Assembly: GCF_932526225.1 (NCBI RefSeq)
Contig: NC_064037.1
Coordinates: 6,554,203-6,618,202 of the forward strand
Length of the DNA: 64,000 bases
Reading direction: 5' to 3'
Origin: Nematostella vectensis
Taxonomy: Eukaryota; Cnidaria; Anthozoa; Actiniaria; Edwardsiidae
Of this stretch, positions 47,201 to 58,096 are shown one piece after another. The position numbers and the translations under genes are program-made. Below the pieces are notes generated by a model. That model worked only from the letters and a program-made list of their open reading frames with translations, searched no databases and was not told the origin of the DNA. Numbering within the stretch: the first letter of the stretch is position 1; the number at the start of each line of letters is the position of its first letter.

Positions 47201-50200
47201 AATATAACAACAATACACAAGCAATAACAACGACGGTAAAGCCCAGTAGCAACGGCAGTAGTATCAGCAACAACAACAGCATCAGTTGAGAATCAACAAC
47301 ATTACAGCAAGAGTGTAGCAATAACAACAACATCAAGAACAACAACAACAAGAACAACAACAACATCAGAAGCAACAACAGTGACCAAGTGGCAGCATAG
47401 CAACAGCAGCAACAGTAGAATTAGCATCAACAACAACAACAGCCGTAGCATTTAGCAATAACAACAACAACAGTAGCAATAAGCAACAACAACAACAGCA
47501 ACAGTTAGCAATAATAACAACAACAACAACAGCAGTAGCATTTAGCAACAACAACAACAACAACAGCAATTAGCAACAACAATAACAACAGTTAGAAATA
47601 ACAACAACAGCATTTAGCAACAACAACAACAACGGCAAAAGTTAGCAATAACAACAACAACAATAGCGTAGCATTTAACAATAACAACAACAGTAGCAAT
47701 TAGCAAGAACAATAACAACAACAGCATTTAGCAACAACAACAACAAAAATAGCAAAAGTTAGCAATAACAACAACAACAACAGCGTAGCATTTAACAATA
47801 ACAACAACAATAGCAATTAGCAACAACAACAACAACACTAACAACAACAGCAGTTAGCAATAACAACAACAGCATTTAGCAATAACAACAACAGCAGTTA
47901 GAAATAAAACCAACAGCAGTTAGCAATAAAAACAGCGAAGGAAAAAGCAACAAAAACAAAAACAACGATAACAACATAATGTCCGTTTTGTTATAGTCTG
48001 GACAGTCTAGCAGTCAGCTGAGTCCAACTAATCAAAAGGAGATGATTGAGCTGTTAAAGGGGTACGCGTCCTCGCTCACCCTGTCCATACTGAACGCTGT
48101 ACTTCCTGCACTCTTCTTCTACCTGGCACATCTCGAGGACTGGAATCCACGGGTTCGCATCAACGTCGATCTGTCCAGGTATTGTGCATGTTACCATATA
48201 TCATTTTCCAGGTATGTTAAGAGTTGTAACCAGTTAATGGAGGAAAGAGCCTTTTACCAGAAGAGTAAATATAATTAGTGACTTTATGTCCCGTGTGGTC
48301 GCGTCATATATATAAAATCAAATTTTCAAGATAAGAGGAATTTCGTGGAATCATTCCCCCATCCCCCTTTATCCATGATGAAATTTGAAATACTACGTCT
48401 TCACAGGCAGGCATTCGACTGACTCGCAAATATTTTTTAAATACTTTTTTATTATTACGCAATTTTTACTATTAGAAAAAAAAAGCGCTCAACGGCCAAA
48501 GTTCATTAATTCATTATCTATAAGTATGGCAGGTAAAAACAATTGTAAAGAAATCGTAGCAGAGAAAGGAGCGCAAAAGAAGTTTGTTGTCGATATTTTC
48601 CCTTGCTCTAGGAGATTACATAGCAGGGAAGTTTATTGTCAGTACTGGCCCAGCACTGGCTCTGGGAGACCATAGAATCGCGGTCCACACATCATAGCCA
48701 TCAAGGTTGTTATGGTAGCGGTACAAACGATTCCCACTTCTACAATACGGCGAAGTTCGGTTCGCGCTTCATATGCTGAAATCAGAATATCAAGAAAGTT
48801 TCATCCACGATATTTAGAAAAACTGGCATTTTATTCTGACTATTCTCGTGTTATTGAATGCAATTTTGTGTCTTTGAATTATATGTGTTTTATATGCCGT
48901 TATACTCCATAGCCTTTCCTATATAAAGTGGAATGAAAACAGATAAAACTGAGAATGAAAAACAAATGGTGTGACAGCATTATTTTTTCAATATTTGTAG
49001 ACAATTGTTTCTCATCCAAATCATCCAAAAACAACGATTTATAAATACTGAAGTCATCGAAAAATCATAAATAGCTTCCCCAATTCAGCCGATGGAAATG
49101 GATGCAAGTATAAGAAAGGGCATAGACTCGGGCATAGACTTGGTCGACTCACCCTTTTTCGCGGTATCGCATCGCACTGTGCCGTTAAGTGAGCGTGTGC
49201 AAACTTTATCACCCTCGGGTCTGAGCGCGTCTTGACAGTACGACCAGGGCGTGACAGGCTCCATGACTACACCTGAACAAGCATTTTGGGACATCAGTTT
49301 GTGTTCGGAACACCCGGAACAGGATAAAAAATGATAAAAAAAAAAACGGTGAAGGAACATGCACGGAGGTTTTTTTTCTTGAGCATCGGATCGAACAATT
49401 ACGCATTACCCTTGGAGTTGGGGCCATGCGAATTCTGACTAAGCTAATGTAAATCAAATTATCTGCTAGTTTAACTGTTAAGTGTCTTTACCGGTAAGAG
49501 GTTCGATTTTAAGAGCGTGTTGTATTTCAAGATATCGCTATCGACTGAATTCCTGTGTCAGAATTTGTAGCTCGTTTTTAAGCTTTGTGAATGAGAAAGA
49601 AATGTGGTAGATGAGTTTAATTGTACTGGATCTCTAAGCAATTTGCACGATTTGATGATTATCCACCTGCTTTGGCGTTTCTTGAAGTGAAAATATATGC
49701 CGACCCAAAATATGATAAGTACGATTGCCCATGAAAGGAAATTTTAAAAGCACCAACTATTTGAAATCATTCAGTATCGAAAAATACATGAACAGCTGCG
49801 AAACAACAGAAAGCAGCAGCAGATATTGCTTGGGGTTTATTGCATTAAGTAAGATCAACCTTTCAAGGTATGTTGTTGTAAGGATTTGTTACAATCTTTA
49901 CTTACTGGATCTTTACTTACTGGACTCCGTTCCCCTCTCTCGCTGATTGTCCACGCGGCTACTGCTAATGTCGCCTTCTGCTTCGTTAGTAGAAGAAGCC
50001 AATGCATCCTTTGAATCTAGAACTGTTTCCTGCACTTCCGGTAGGCCACGCTCATCCGATGTTCTGTTACCCCATGGTAGAGAGCCGTCCGTTGTCTTGT
50101 CAACGTGTATTGTTAGATGGGAGTCATCCAGGATGCTAGATCCACTTGAAGATATATCTACGCCGTCTGTTTCAGTTGTTCTACAGCTAGAGACAGATGT

Positions 50201-53200
50201 GTCTGCAATGTTGTCTTTAAGCGCAACGTTGTTCTTGCTCCCAACATCCGCAAAATCGCCAGCGCTATTAACAGCCTCGGCCGACAGACCCTCACTTAAA
50301 AGTGGGTCATTAAGGGATTTTGCAGATAACTGAAGTGTCTTCTCGGGTTGTCCACCACTCAGCATTGCGGCCACCTCTGCCGGCATTTTCTCAAACTGAA
50401 CGTAGATACCGCCAAGTATCTCAGCATGTGAATTATCAAAAACGGGAATTGTATTGCTTGCGTGGCTTTCCTTTCCATCAGAGGAAGTGGAGGGTGAGCG
50501 ATTCTCATCGAAGGCCCTGTACGCAGAGGAAGTATCTTGCTTGGTCATAGTGGCAGTGGCCCCAGGATCAATCTGTGGGGTGTCCCTTAAAATCTTTGAT
50601 TCGAAGGTCTCCATGGTAGCTTGTATGAAACTAGTAATCTCACCAACCAAGAAATCTTCTCCTTTCCCGCTTTTTAAATGAATGTTTCCCCCTTGCTTCA
50701 CATCATCGAGGTCGTTCTGCACTTGGTCCACGAACTTGTCAGACGATTTGCTGTTAGCTGGGCTCTTTGTGCCACACCCTACAAAGGGTTCTTCCCCAAG
50801 GGGGTCGGGTCCCGCGTCATGACACTTTGCTACGAATGCCTTAGCCTTGGACGTCTCTGACAGATCACCAGATCTCCCGCCCACTTTACCAGTATGGACT
50901 CCAGAGTCTTCCAGCACGCTGTCTATGTCACCTTCATTTCGCGTCCCGGTGTACCATTCCTGGACCCAGTGAAACCACCCTTGTATGTCCCACATGGATG
51001 CGGACTCGTTACCGACATTTCCAGGAAGGGGGTTACCATCAGCTGATGATTCACCTATAGGTTAAACTCACAATTTTAGGGAGCAGAATATTTGCTTAAC
51101 TACCAATAATATGCACACTAATTGGGTTATTATTGTGTAGGGATGGTCTTGTTATTGAAGTTTTATTTATACGGATGGTCTGTTAATGGAGTTACTATTG
51201 TATATGGATGGTCTGTTTATTGAAGTATCATAAGAATTGTCTGTCGAGGTATTATTGTACATGGATACTTTGTTTAAAAAATGTCAATGTTTTTGGATAC
51301 TGATTAAAGGACGTACCTAGGAATATTCCATACTGGCGCAGTTGGGTTTCGTTAGCGATATCAATTTGTTCGAATTGGAACGTCAGAGGCTGTCCGCTCC
51401 ACCGGCCAACAAACATCAGCCGCTGATCATCTCTCTGAGCCTGCACGTCTGTGTCTGAAAATATCACCAATATGGTTAGGATTAAAATAGATATCGGAAA
51501 ATTTAGGTGTATGAAGCTGTGTTAAAATTTGACAGAAAAACATTTGATTGACAACCACCACAGCCACCTTATTCATTACATGTGTGTGTACCTTTTTAGC
51601 CTTACCTATAACCTATAAAGATTTATTTGACGAACTTCATGTCTGCAAGTGTGTACTGTCTCTTTAAGCTTAATCTAAATAATAGTTTGCTAGAGAGGTT
51701 TGTCGGCAGCACGTTTGTCTTTCTTCAAGCGTAATCCTATAGAGATTTATTTTAGAGGTTTGTTTGTACGTATATATTGCCATAAAATACCTTGAATTTT
51801 GGCCCATAGCGGCTTATCGGAGACGTTTGTCTGCACGTGCGTGAGATGTAGCGACAGGTTGTTGTTGGAGTCCAGTTGGCCATGGAAAAGAAACCAGTTG
51901 TCTCGCATTGTCACCACACGGTCAACGTCTAAAACAAATTAAATGATATGACTGGCCGAGTAACTACATACATGTAGATAGTGTTTTTAAACTAGTGTTT
52001 TTAAACTAGTTTGTACTGAAATAACATTACCAAATCTATAGAAAATACTACATTCATACCCCTCATTTATTTCTATACATAGGTCGATGAAAATGATAGT
52101 CCGATGATTCCTCCCTGCCTCGTACCCTTCTTCTTGGGTAGATAAAAGGTTGAAAATGATCATATAGTAACTGTCTTCTGATTACCCCCCATTGCTAATG
52201 TATGTAATTAATCACCACTTATTCATTCAAAATCATTTCGCTTATCAAAAGCGATTGTCTGTCTTTGGAAATCTTACCCATGATCCCTTTTCGCATGTTC
52301 TCCACATTCACGTCCACATTGTTCAGGTATTTGCAACTGTCTCGGATGACGAAAACTAAAAACGTCAAACGCTTATTTTTAGCATAATCCTTTGGCATTT
52401 GCCATGCTTTCAACTATGAATTCTCTCAGCGTGCAACCCCGTGTCTCTCCCCTTTGTGCTTCATGTGTGTTTTAAAAGGCTGGTTTTCCAATGATATGAA
52501 AACTCATCCTGCGATCCTGTACAATCACATGAAAAGCATTTTGTGGTCGTACGGTCAAATCAGCTGCGATTGTGTACGATTAATGAAAACTCGCCCTGCG
52601 ATCGAGTGTGGTCGTATGGAAACCACTTTGCGGCCTAAATGCGACCGGTTGCGACCCAAATGCGACCGGTTGCGACCGTGCGTTCAAATGAGCTGCTATT
52701 ATGTGGAAACCAAGAGCCTTAAACGTACAATAGGTTCTAACAAGTAAGCTATTTCTCAATCCCCACGGTAACGGAAACGCAAAAAAAAAACGAATATTCT
52801 TGAATTTCCCAATTCTTCTTGAGCTTGCTTCTGCATAGAACTAAAGTAAATCACGTAATAATATTTTCATCCTCGGCCTGCTTTACCCACCGTCAGCCTT
52901 GCAATCTCGCTCTCTCAAAAACGTCACGATGTGAGTCGCAGCGAAGACGCATAAGAGCGCGAGTAAAATGTCGAATCGATCGAGCTGGTTCGGCATCTTG
53001 GCAGGACACCTCCCAATTCTTGGACAGACTTCTTCGACTGACTCTAGCCCGCGCGCGGGTGACGTCATAATGGCGAATCAGAGAAGTCAAAGAAGGGAGA
53101 TTTTAGATTTCATACTTTCCCTTCACAGGAGATTCTCCATTTTGATCACGAAAGTTTCAAAAGTAGTTAATTGACTTATTAATTATTAGAGCTGCGCACT

Positions 53201-56200
53201 AAAGCCGAGTCATGATCACACTAAAAGTTCTTCGTGTCAGCGTAAATATTATCCAGCTTGTTCAATTTGAAAATACTGTACTGTGGTCAATTCTCTTAAA
53301 ACACGTGGTCTTTTTGTCACAGATTTCGAATGCATATTTACCAACCTACCCTTTTCAGAGTTATTATAGTCCTATGTGGCAGTTTCCGATCATTGTCTTA
53401 GCAACCATATCTCGCGTGTGCTTGGTGTAGAAATTACTTTCCATGCTAGTCTAAACGCGGTCGTATAAGGTGAGGGAGCAAGTCATTTGTCGATAAGAAT
53501 AGGACTTGATTCGTATTCAATCCAAAACGCATTTTTTAAAGACATTCTGGATGCGAATTACTCTCAAAATAAATTGAAGATCTCTGTTGTTATATAAAAA
53601 ATATTGGATATTGTGGTTTGTGATCAGGGTTTTGTACACTGCAGTGGCAACAGGCGTGTAGCTAGTGGTGGGTCACTAGCCAGAAATATTGAATCGACGA
53701 ATCATATATCTTATGTATTTTTGCATAATATCTAAGTTTCACCCCATTCAATCTTAGCGAATTCTCCCTATGCACCTGGGGTAAAATGAGGCTAAAGATT
53801 CTTGTTCTTTTTTAGGACAGTTCTGTTAAAGCTCGCCTCTGTTGCGGTGCTGATGATATCGCTTTTCGAGAAGATCAATACGGACAAATGCATGTTGGTA
53901 AGAGCCCCTGACACAGCTGAGGGGTACTTATTTATTCATACATGAATAAATAAGTTACGTGCTTGCGGAATCTGGCCGAGATGTTATGCCTGTCATAACA
54001 AAACGACCATTTGATATCTTAAACTCTCGGAAGTTAAACATTGAAAAAGAGTCTACCATTTGATATCTGAAACTCTTAGAAATTAAACATTGAAAAAGAG
54101 TCTACCATTTGATATCTGAAACTCTTAGAAATTAAACATTGAAAAAGAGTCTACCCGTCAGATATCAAATGGTCGGTCCCTTACCTTACCCTCCCCGTCA
54201 GGTATCAAATGGTCGGTCCCTCACCCTCCCCGTCAGGTATCAAATGGTCGGTCCCTCACCTTACCCTCCCCGTCAGGTATCAAATGGTCGGTCCCTCACT
54301 TTACCCTCCCCGTCAGGTATCAAATGGTCGGTCCCTCACCCTCCCCGTCAGATATCAAATGGTCGGTCCCTCACCCTCCCCGTCAGATATCAAATGGTCG
54401 GTCACTAACCCTACCCTTCCCGCCAGATATCAAATGGTCGGTCCCTCACCCTCCCCGTCAGATATCAAATGGTCGGTCCCTAACCCTACCCTCCCCGTCA
54501 GGTATCAAATGGTCGGTCCCTCACCTTACCCTTCCCGTCAGATATCAAATGTTCGGTCCCTCACCCTCCCCGTCAGGTATCGAATAGTCGGTCCCTTACC
54601 CTACCCGTCAGGTATCAAATGGTCGGTCCCTTACCCTCCCCGTCAGGTATCAAATGGTCGGTCCCTTACCCTCCCCGTCAGGTATCAAATGGTCGGTCCC
54701 TTACCCTCCCCGTCAGGTATCAAATGGTCGGTCCCTTACCCTCCCCGTCAGGTATCAAATTGTCGGTCCCTTACCCTCCCCGTCAGGTATCAAATTGTCG
54801 GTCCCTTACCTTACCCTCCCTGTCAGGTATCAAATGGTCGGTCCCTCACCCTCCCCGTCAGATATCAAATGGTCGGTCCCTCACCCTCCCCGTCAGGTAC
54901 CAAATGGTCGGTCCCTCACCTTACCCTCCCCGTCAGGTACCAAATGGTCGGTCTCTAACATGGTTGTTCCGCAGTGTTGGGAGAATGCGATAGCTGCTGA
55001 GATGTACAAATTAATCTGGATGGACTTCATCATGTCTGTGCTCGTCGTGTTGCTGTTTCACACGCCCAGGAGGTAGATACAGTAGAACTCCTATCGAGTT
55101 CCCATCCAAATCATCCGTTTGTTCAAGCTCGGGTAACTCGATCTCCCACCTAACTCGAACTCGATAACTCGAATCCCCGTTAACTGTTTCCCTTGAATTT
55201 GGACCTAGTTTTCAGTATTTTTTACATGGATAGCCCCAAATCGAAATCCGAAAAGCTGGGCGATGAGTCAGGCATGGCCGCGATCCTGTTTTACTTGGCC
55301 GCCATGTTGTTTTACTTGGCCGCTATCTTGTTTTTCTTGACCGCTATCTTGTTTTTCTTGGCCGCTATCTTGTTTTTCTTGGCCGCCATCTTGTTTTGCT
55401 TGACCGCCATCTTGTTCTGCCTAGACGCCGTCTTGTTTTATTTCCTAGGACGCCATATTGTTTTGCTTAGCTGTGCGAGCGAACTGAGCACGTCAATACC
55501 ATCAATATTTAGTTATCCCTACTTTGGACATTTTTCTCACTTTTTTTAGGTATGCCGCCGACCACTTGGGCAAAGGAATTGGGCAGAAAATCGGACGTCC
55601 GGTATTCAGTATCCCCCAGAATGTGCTGGAACTGGTCTATGCGCAGTGCCTTATATGGTAATTAGTACGGTTTCCTTGGAAACGTTTTTGCTTAAACTTC
55701 TTCTTATATGGTGCTTCCACAGTACTAGATTTTGTCCTTACACATTTACTTGACTTGCGCATGTTTCACATGGTTATTACTGTTTATGCGCAGTTTACCA
55801 AGTATGATTCCCATTTACTTTATTGTACTCATGATGAATGGCGTTCTTTGCAGTATCGTACGTGTTTGCCATGCGGTGTCAATGCGATAATACTTTGCCA
55901 ATAGTTACATATGCAGTTTTGTTACCCTAGGATTGGTATGTGGTTCAGTCCGCTTCTTCCTCTCATGGGATGCGTCAAGTTTTTCATTCTTTTCTATACC
56001 AAAAAGGTAAATGTTATCTCACAATTTGTGGCGCATTATTAGCGTTAGCATTCCGTCTATGTGGCTATACGTCAATTTGCCTCCTTACCATCAAGATTGC
56101 ATGGCTGACAACGTACCATTCTCTCAAGTATTGAGCTTACCATACATACCGGCAAGCTTTAGGGGTTTTTGTCAGCAGCCGTTTTGTCATCCTGGCAGAA

Positions 56201-58096
56201 AACCAAGGGTGAGAAAGGAATTTCATCGGTTGATGGAAAACCTGTTACGAAATTTCCTATTGAGCTTGGTAAATGAAGCATAATACTTTCTTTTAGGCGG
56301 TTATGATAATGATGAACATGATAATTTCTTTTCCCGACAGGTTAATCTTAAATATAACTGTCGCACAGAGGACAAAGCGTACCGCGCAGGTCGCTCCAAC
56401 TACTTCTTTATGGTTCTACTGCTCGGTACCTTCTTCTTGTGCGTCGCGGCGGTCGCGTATGGCGTCACACAGTAAGTCACGTGATATAGAGTCACAGAGT
56501 AAGTCACGTGATATGGCGTCACATAGTAAGTCACGTGATATGGAGTCACGCAGTAAGTCACGTGATATGGAGTCACGCAGTAAGTCACGTGATATGGCGT
56601 CACATAGTAAGTCACGTGATATGGAGTCACGCAGTCAGGCACGTGATATGGAGTCATGCAGTAAGTCACGTGATATGACGTCACATAGTAAGTCATGTGA
56701 TATGATGTAACGCATTTTAATTTAGGTGACATCGTAGCCTGCTTGCGGCCTTTTCATGGTTTCGCTATGCGTGGTCAGACCCATAAAAGATGGGGCCATG
56801 ACTCGGCGTATCGTGAATAGCACCGAGCAACCGCCTGCAAGTAGTCTAGTGAAATGAGCATCACACAATAAGTCACACAATATGAGTTAACACAGTAAGT
56901 CAAAAGATTGTTAAGGGTTTTCTGTCATAGGACTTCAATATTTTTCTATTTCATTTTTAAGTGGCTGCATAGTGTCATTTCTTAGCATGATCATATCTTG
57001 CGATTATAAGAAATGCTTCCGTCAAGTTTGATTTCTTTGTTATTTTATTAGAATAACGCCTTCTGTGCTGTACGGGCCATTCAGGTTAGTTACCATAGTA
57101 ACCATGATAGATAGAGCCCCATGCTACATGTACAGGGCTTTATTATTTTACACTATCCCTATCCTCCCCGACGGGTTACCATACTTCTTGCTATTTCCAC
57201 CCTCCCCCTGACGGGTGTTGTTCTTGTTTCAGGGGGCTGGACCACATGTACGACATCATACTCCTTGCTATTTCTAACCCTCCCCCTGACGAGTGTTGTT
57301 CTTGTTTCAGGGGGCTGGACCACATGTACGATATCATCATTCTGACTATTCGCACCCTCCCCCTGGAGTTCCAGGACGTATATGTTGTGATCAGTTCTCC
57401 GTTCTTTCTAATCGTTGTCGTCCTTATAATCTGGTATGTTTATTTAAAAAAGATCAATTTCTGGGCTAACGGGTTATGTGTGGCTTCAGAGATAAATGGC
57501 ACTATGTTACTAGGTATTGCAATATGAAACGGTTCGGAGCGTATTTTGTTTAATTTAGGGGCGGATTATGACATCGTTCACGCCTGCTCTAAGAGCCTAT
57601 TAAAACATCAGGCTGGTAATTATTTTAAAATTAGTACAATTTTATAAGTCGTTTATATAAAAAAAAGCCTGGCCTCACACGCTGACAAACTGACGATACC
57701 CGTATACCCGTGATGCTTTGCTCGCCAAGAACTTGCTAACCCAGATACAAGTCTATCAAATTGGCCGCGCGGACGAGCTTTCGTTTATAAAAAGCTCTGA
57801 AAAGAAGTTTTTTTACTTTCAGCCTTGGCTTATATTTTTTCTACGCTACGGCTAAGATCTACTCGCGCATGATCAGGGGACTCCGAGAGGAACTTTCCAT
57901 GGTACGTATAAACACTACCATACTTATTGCTATAATCATTGTTTTAAGTTTTAGTAAAAAAAAAAAGGGGAACACAGACTATTCTTGGTACGTTGGTAAA
58001 GGGTTTTCGTTAACACAGGAATCCCGAGACAAGAGATATCTTCTCAAACAGATAACCGCAGACGACAATAACAAGCGGACCGAAGGCGCAGTTTGA
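41241..58096 (+). CDS. TMC (transmembrane channel-like) family protein
   Basis: Nineteen exons in continuous phase, 782 aa: 41241-41271, 41873-42048, 42453-42589, 42899-42965, 43644-43722, 44734-45119, 45653-45801, 46328-46499, 46851-47012, 47997-48178, 53816-53897, 54975-55072, 55550-55657, 55931-56006, 56341-56471, 57052-57084, 57311-57433, 57823-57901, 58019-58096. TMC proteins are ion channels or channel-like proteins, TMC1/2 being pore parts of the hair-cell transducer (family knowledge). The soluble N-terminus leads to LWRGHLKEIEGTFGNG and the first membrane span. SYSNKVFGSWDMCIVDEQAA and the signature CWENAIAAEMYKL (about residue 542) are diagnostic. There are about ten hydrophobic spans. 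Subfamily (TMC4-8-like or TMC1-3-like) is not settled. Intron 5 carries hammerhead ribozymes and intron 10 hosts a whole gene on the other strand. A possible poly(A) signal is at 58222. Confidence 0.95.
42640..42835 (+). repeat. 18/36-bp repeat in TMC intron 3
   Basis: Alternating units TTGTCCGTCTAACTGTATG and TTGTCCGTCTAACTGCACGC give a 36-bp higher-order period, about five copies, between exons 3 and 4. It is intronic and non-coding. Confidence 0.85.
44125..44181 (+). ncRNA. Hammerhead ribozyme, copy 1
   Basis: All core parts are visible. CTGACGA is at 44138-44144. Stem II is GTCC/GGAC (44145-44148 with 44155-44158) with a TAATAA loop, followed by GAAA at 44159-44162. Stem III is the palindrome ACAGCTGT (44162-44169). 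The cleavage-site C is 44170. Stem I pairs CCATG (44133-44137) with CATGG (44171-44175), extended beyond an internal loop by CGGC (44125-44128) and GCCG (44178-44181). It is type I. The very short stem III suggests that two ribozymes pair to be active. Confidence 0.9.
44479..44535 (+). ncRNA. Hammerhead ribozyme, copy 2
   Basis: Same structure as copy 1, shifted by exactly 354 bp. CTGACGA is at 44492-44498, stem II is 44499-44502 with 44509-44512, GAAA is 44513-44516, stem III ACAGCTGT is 44516-44523, and cleavage is predicted after C44524. Stem I is CCATG (44487-44491) with CATGG (44525-44529), and the outer helix CGGC/GCCG is also kept. No core base differs between the copies. Cleavage at both sites would release bases 44171-44524, 354 nt. 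Confidence 0.9.
45453..45744 (+). repeat. 146-bp tandem duplication covering the TMC exon 7 acceptor
   Basis: The segment with TCCTTCCCCTC, a pyrimidine tract, the acceptor CAG|GGGTGGATA and the start of exon 7 is present twice. The upstream copy has its acceptor-like junction at 45506/45507, and the true exon 7 begins at 45653. The upstream copy has diverged (GACATAACACTCATGTCC against AACACTACGCTAATGTTC) and runs into an in-frame TAA, so it is a decayed pseudo-exon. Confidence 0.8.
47160..47955 (+). repeat. (AAC)n-rich imperfect microsatellite in TMC intron 9
   Basis: About 800 bp of AACAAC runs interrupted by AGC, AGT and AGCATTTAGCAA segments. The larger unit AGCAATAACAACAACA...AGCATTTAGC recurs. 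The minus-strand ORFs of poly-Leu/Val are artefacts of the GTT repeats. Confidence 0.9.
48639..52996 (-). CDS. Unrecognised 616-aa protein with N- and C-terminal membrane segments, nested in TMC intron 10
   Basis: Seven exons on the strand opposite TMC: 52891-52996, 52278-52355, 51791-51928, 51317-51454, 49921-51054, 49153-49272, 48639-48775. All six introns are phase 1, and the chain ends at a TGA. I do not recognise the family. The N-terminus MPNQLDRFDILLALLCVF is a signal anchor. A compact domain of about 115 residues follows (NWFLFHGQLDSNNN, RLMFVGRWSGQPLTFQFEQI). Next comes a long acidic, Ser/Thr/Asp-rich low-complexity region from the 1.13-kb exon. A short Cys-containing segment (PWSYCQDALRPEGDKVC) leads to a second hydrophobic span at about 583-601 and a 15-residue tail. 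Two spans around a large soluble region suggest an endomembrane or surface protein (inference). E1 to E2 requires the gtgggt donor at 52890, not the nearby gtaaag. Confidence 0.7.
52476..52720. mobile_element. MITE-like element in TMC intron 10
   Basis: The left end AAGGCTGGTTTTCCA and the right end (complement AAGGCTCTTGGTTTCCACAT) are imperfect inverted repeats. Sub-terminal AGCTGCGATTGTGTACG / AGCTGCTATTATGTGG segments also match in part. The interior has two direct copies of GCGACCGGTTGCGACC-type sequence. It also lies in the first intron of the nested minus-strand gene. Confidence 0.6.
53995..54160 (+). repeat. 49-bp repeat, three copies, TMC intron 11
   Basis: The unit CCATTTGATATCTGAAACTC...AAACATTGAAAAAGAGTCTA occurs three times, the first copy more diverged. 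Its CCATTTGATATC is the exact reverse complement of GATATCAAATGG in the array that follows. Confidence 0.9.
54155..54960 (+). repeat. ~35-bp minisatellite in TMC intron 11
   Basis: About 22 units of CCCCGTCAGGTATCAAATGG followed by TCGGTCCCTCACCCTC, with units of 35 to 42 bp. Each contains a CAGGTATC or CAGATATC sequence that looks like a weak splice donor. It ends 14 bp before the exon 12 acceptor (54975). Overlapping ORFs in all three plus frames are artefacts. Confidence 0.93.
55265..55450 (+). repeat. ~21-24-bp repeat in TMC intron 12
   Basis: About eight units of TTGGCCGCCATCTTGTTTT type, with A/C changes, in the intron between exons 12 and 13. They encode an apparent hydrophobic ORF (AILFFLAAILF), which is a repeat artefact. 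Confidence 0.85.
56472..56710 (+). repeat. 27-bp minisatellite repeating the 5' splice site (TMC intron 15)
   Basis: The array starts at the exon 15 donor: GGCGTCACACA|GTAAGT (junction 56471/56472). The unit GTAAGTCACGTGATATGG plus AGTCACGCA follows about nine times, the second donor-like copy being at 56499. The last bases of exon 15 (ATGGCGTCACACA) are thus part of the unit. Most units keep GTAAGT intact and contain the near-palindrome TCACGTGA. Use of a later donor would include an immediate TAA. Confidence 0.93.
57178..57335 (+). repeat. 78-bp in-frame duplication of the TMC exon 17 acceptor and exon start
   Basis: A pyrimidine tract, TTCTTGTTTCAG|GGGGCTGGACC and ACATGTACGA occur at 57233 (upstream) and 57311 (exon 17 start), exactly 78 bp apart. 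The stretch between has no stop in the TMC frame. Splicing to the upstream acceptor would therefore insert 26 residues with the frame kept. A third partial copy of the CCCTCCCCCTG segment lies inside exon 17. Confidence 0.88.

Noticed and set aside
47115-47569. Minus-strand poly-Leu/poly-Cys ORFs.
   Set aside because: Translation of (GTT)n in an intronic microsatellite.
54139-55076. Three overlapping plus-strand ORFs of 87-249 codons with KWSVP / RYQMVGP repeats.
   Set aside because: Repeat artefacts in TMC intron 11. The true exon 12 (54975-55072) is the only coding part.
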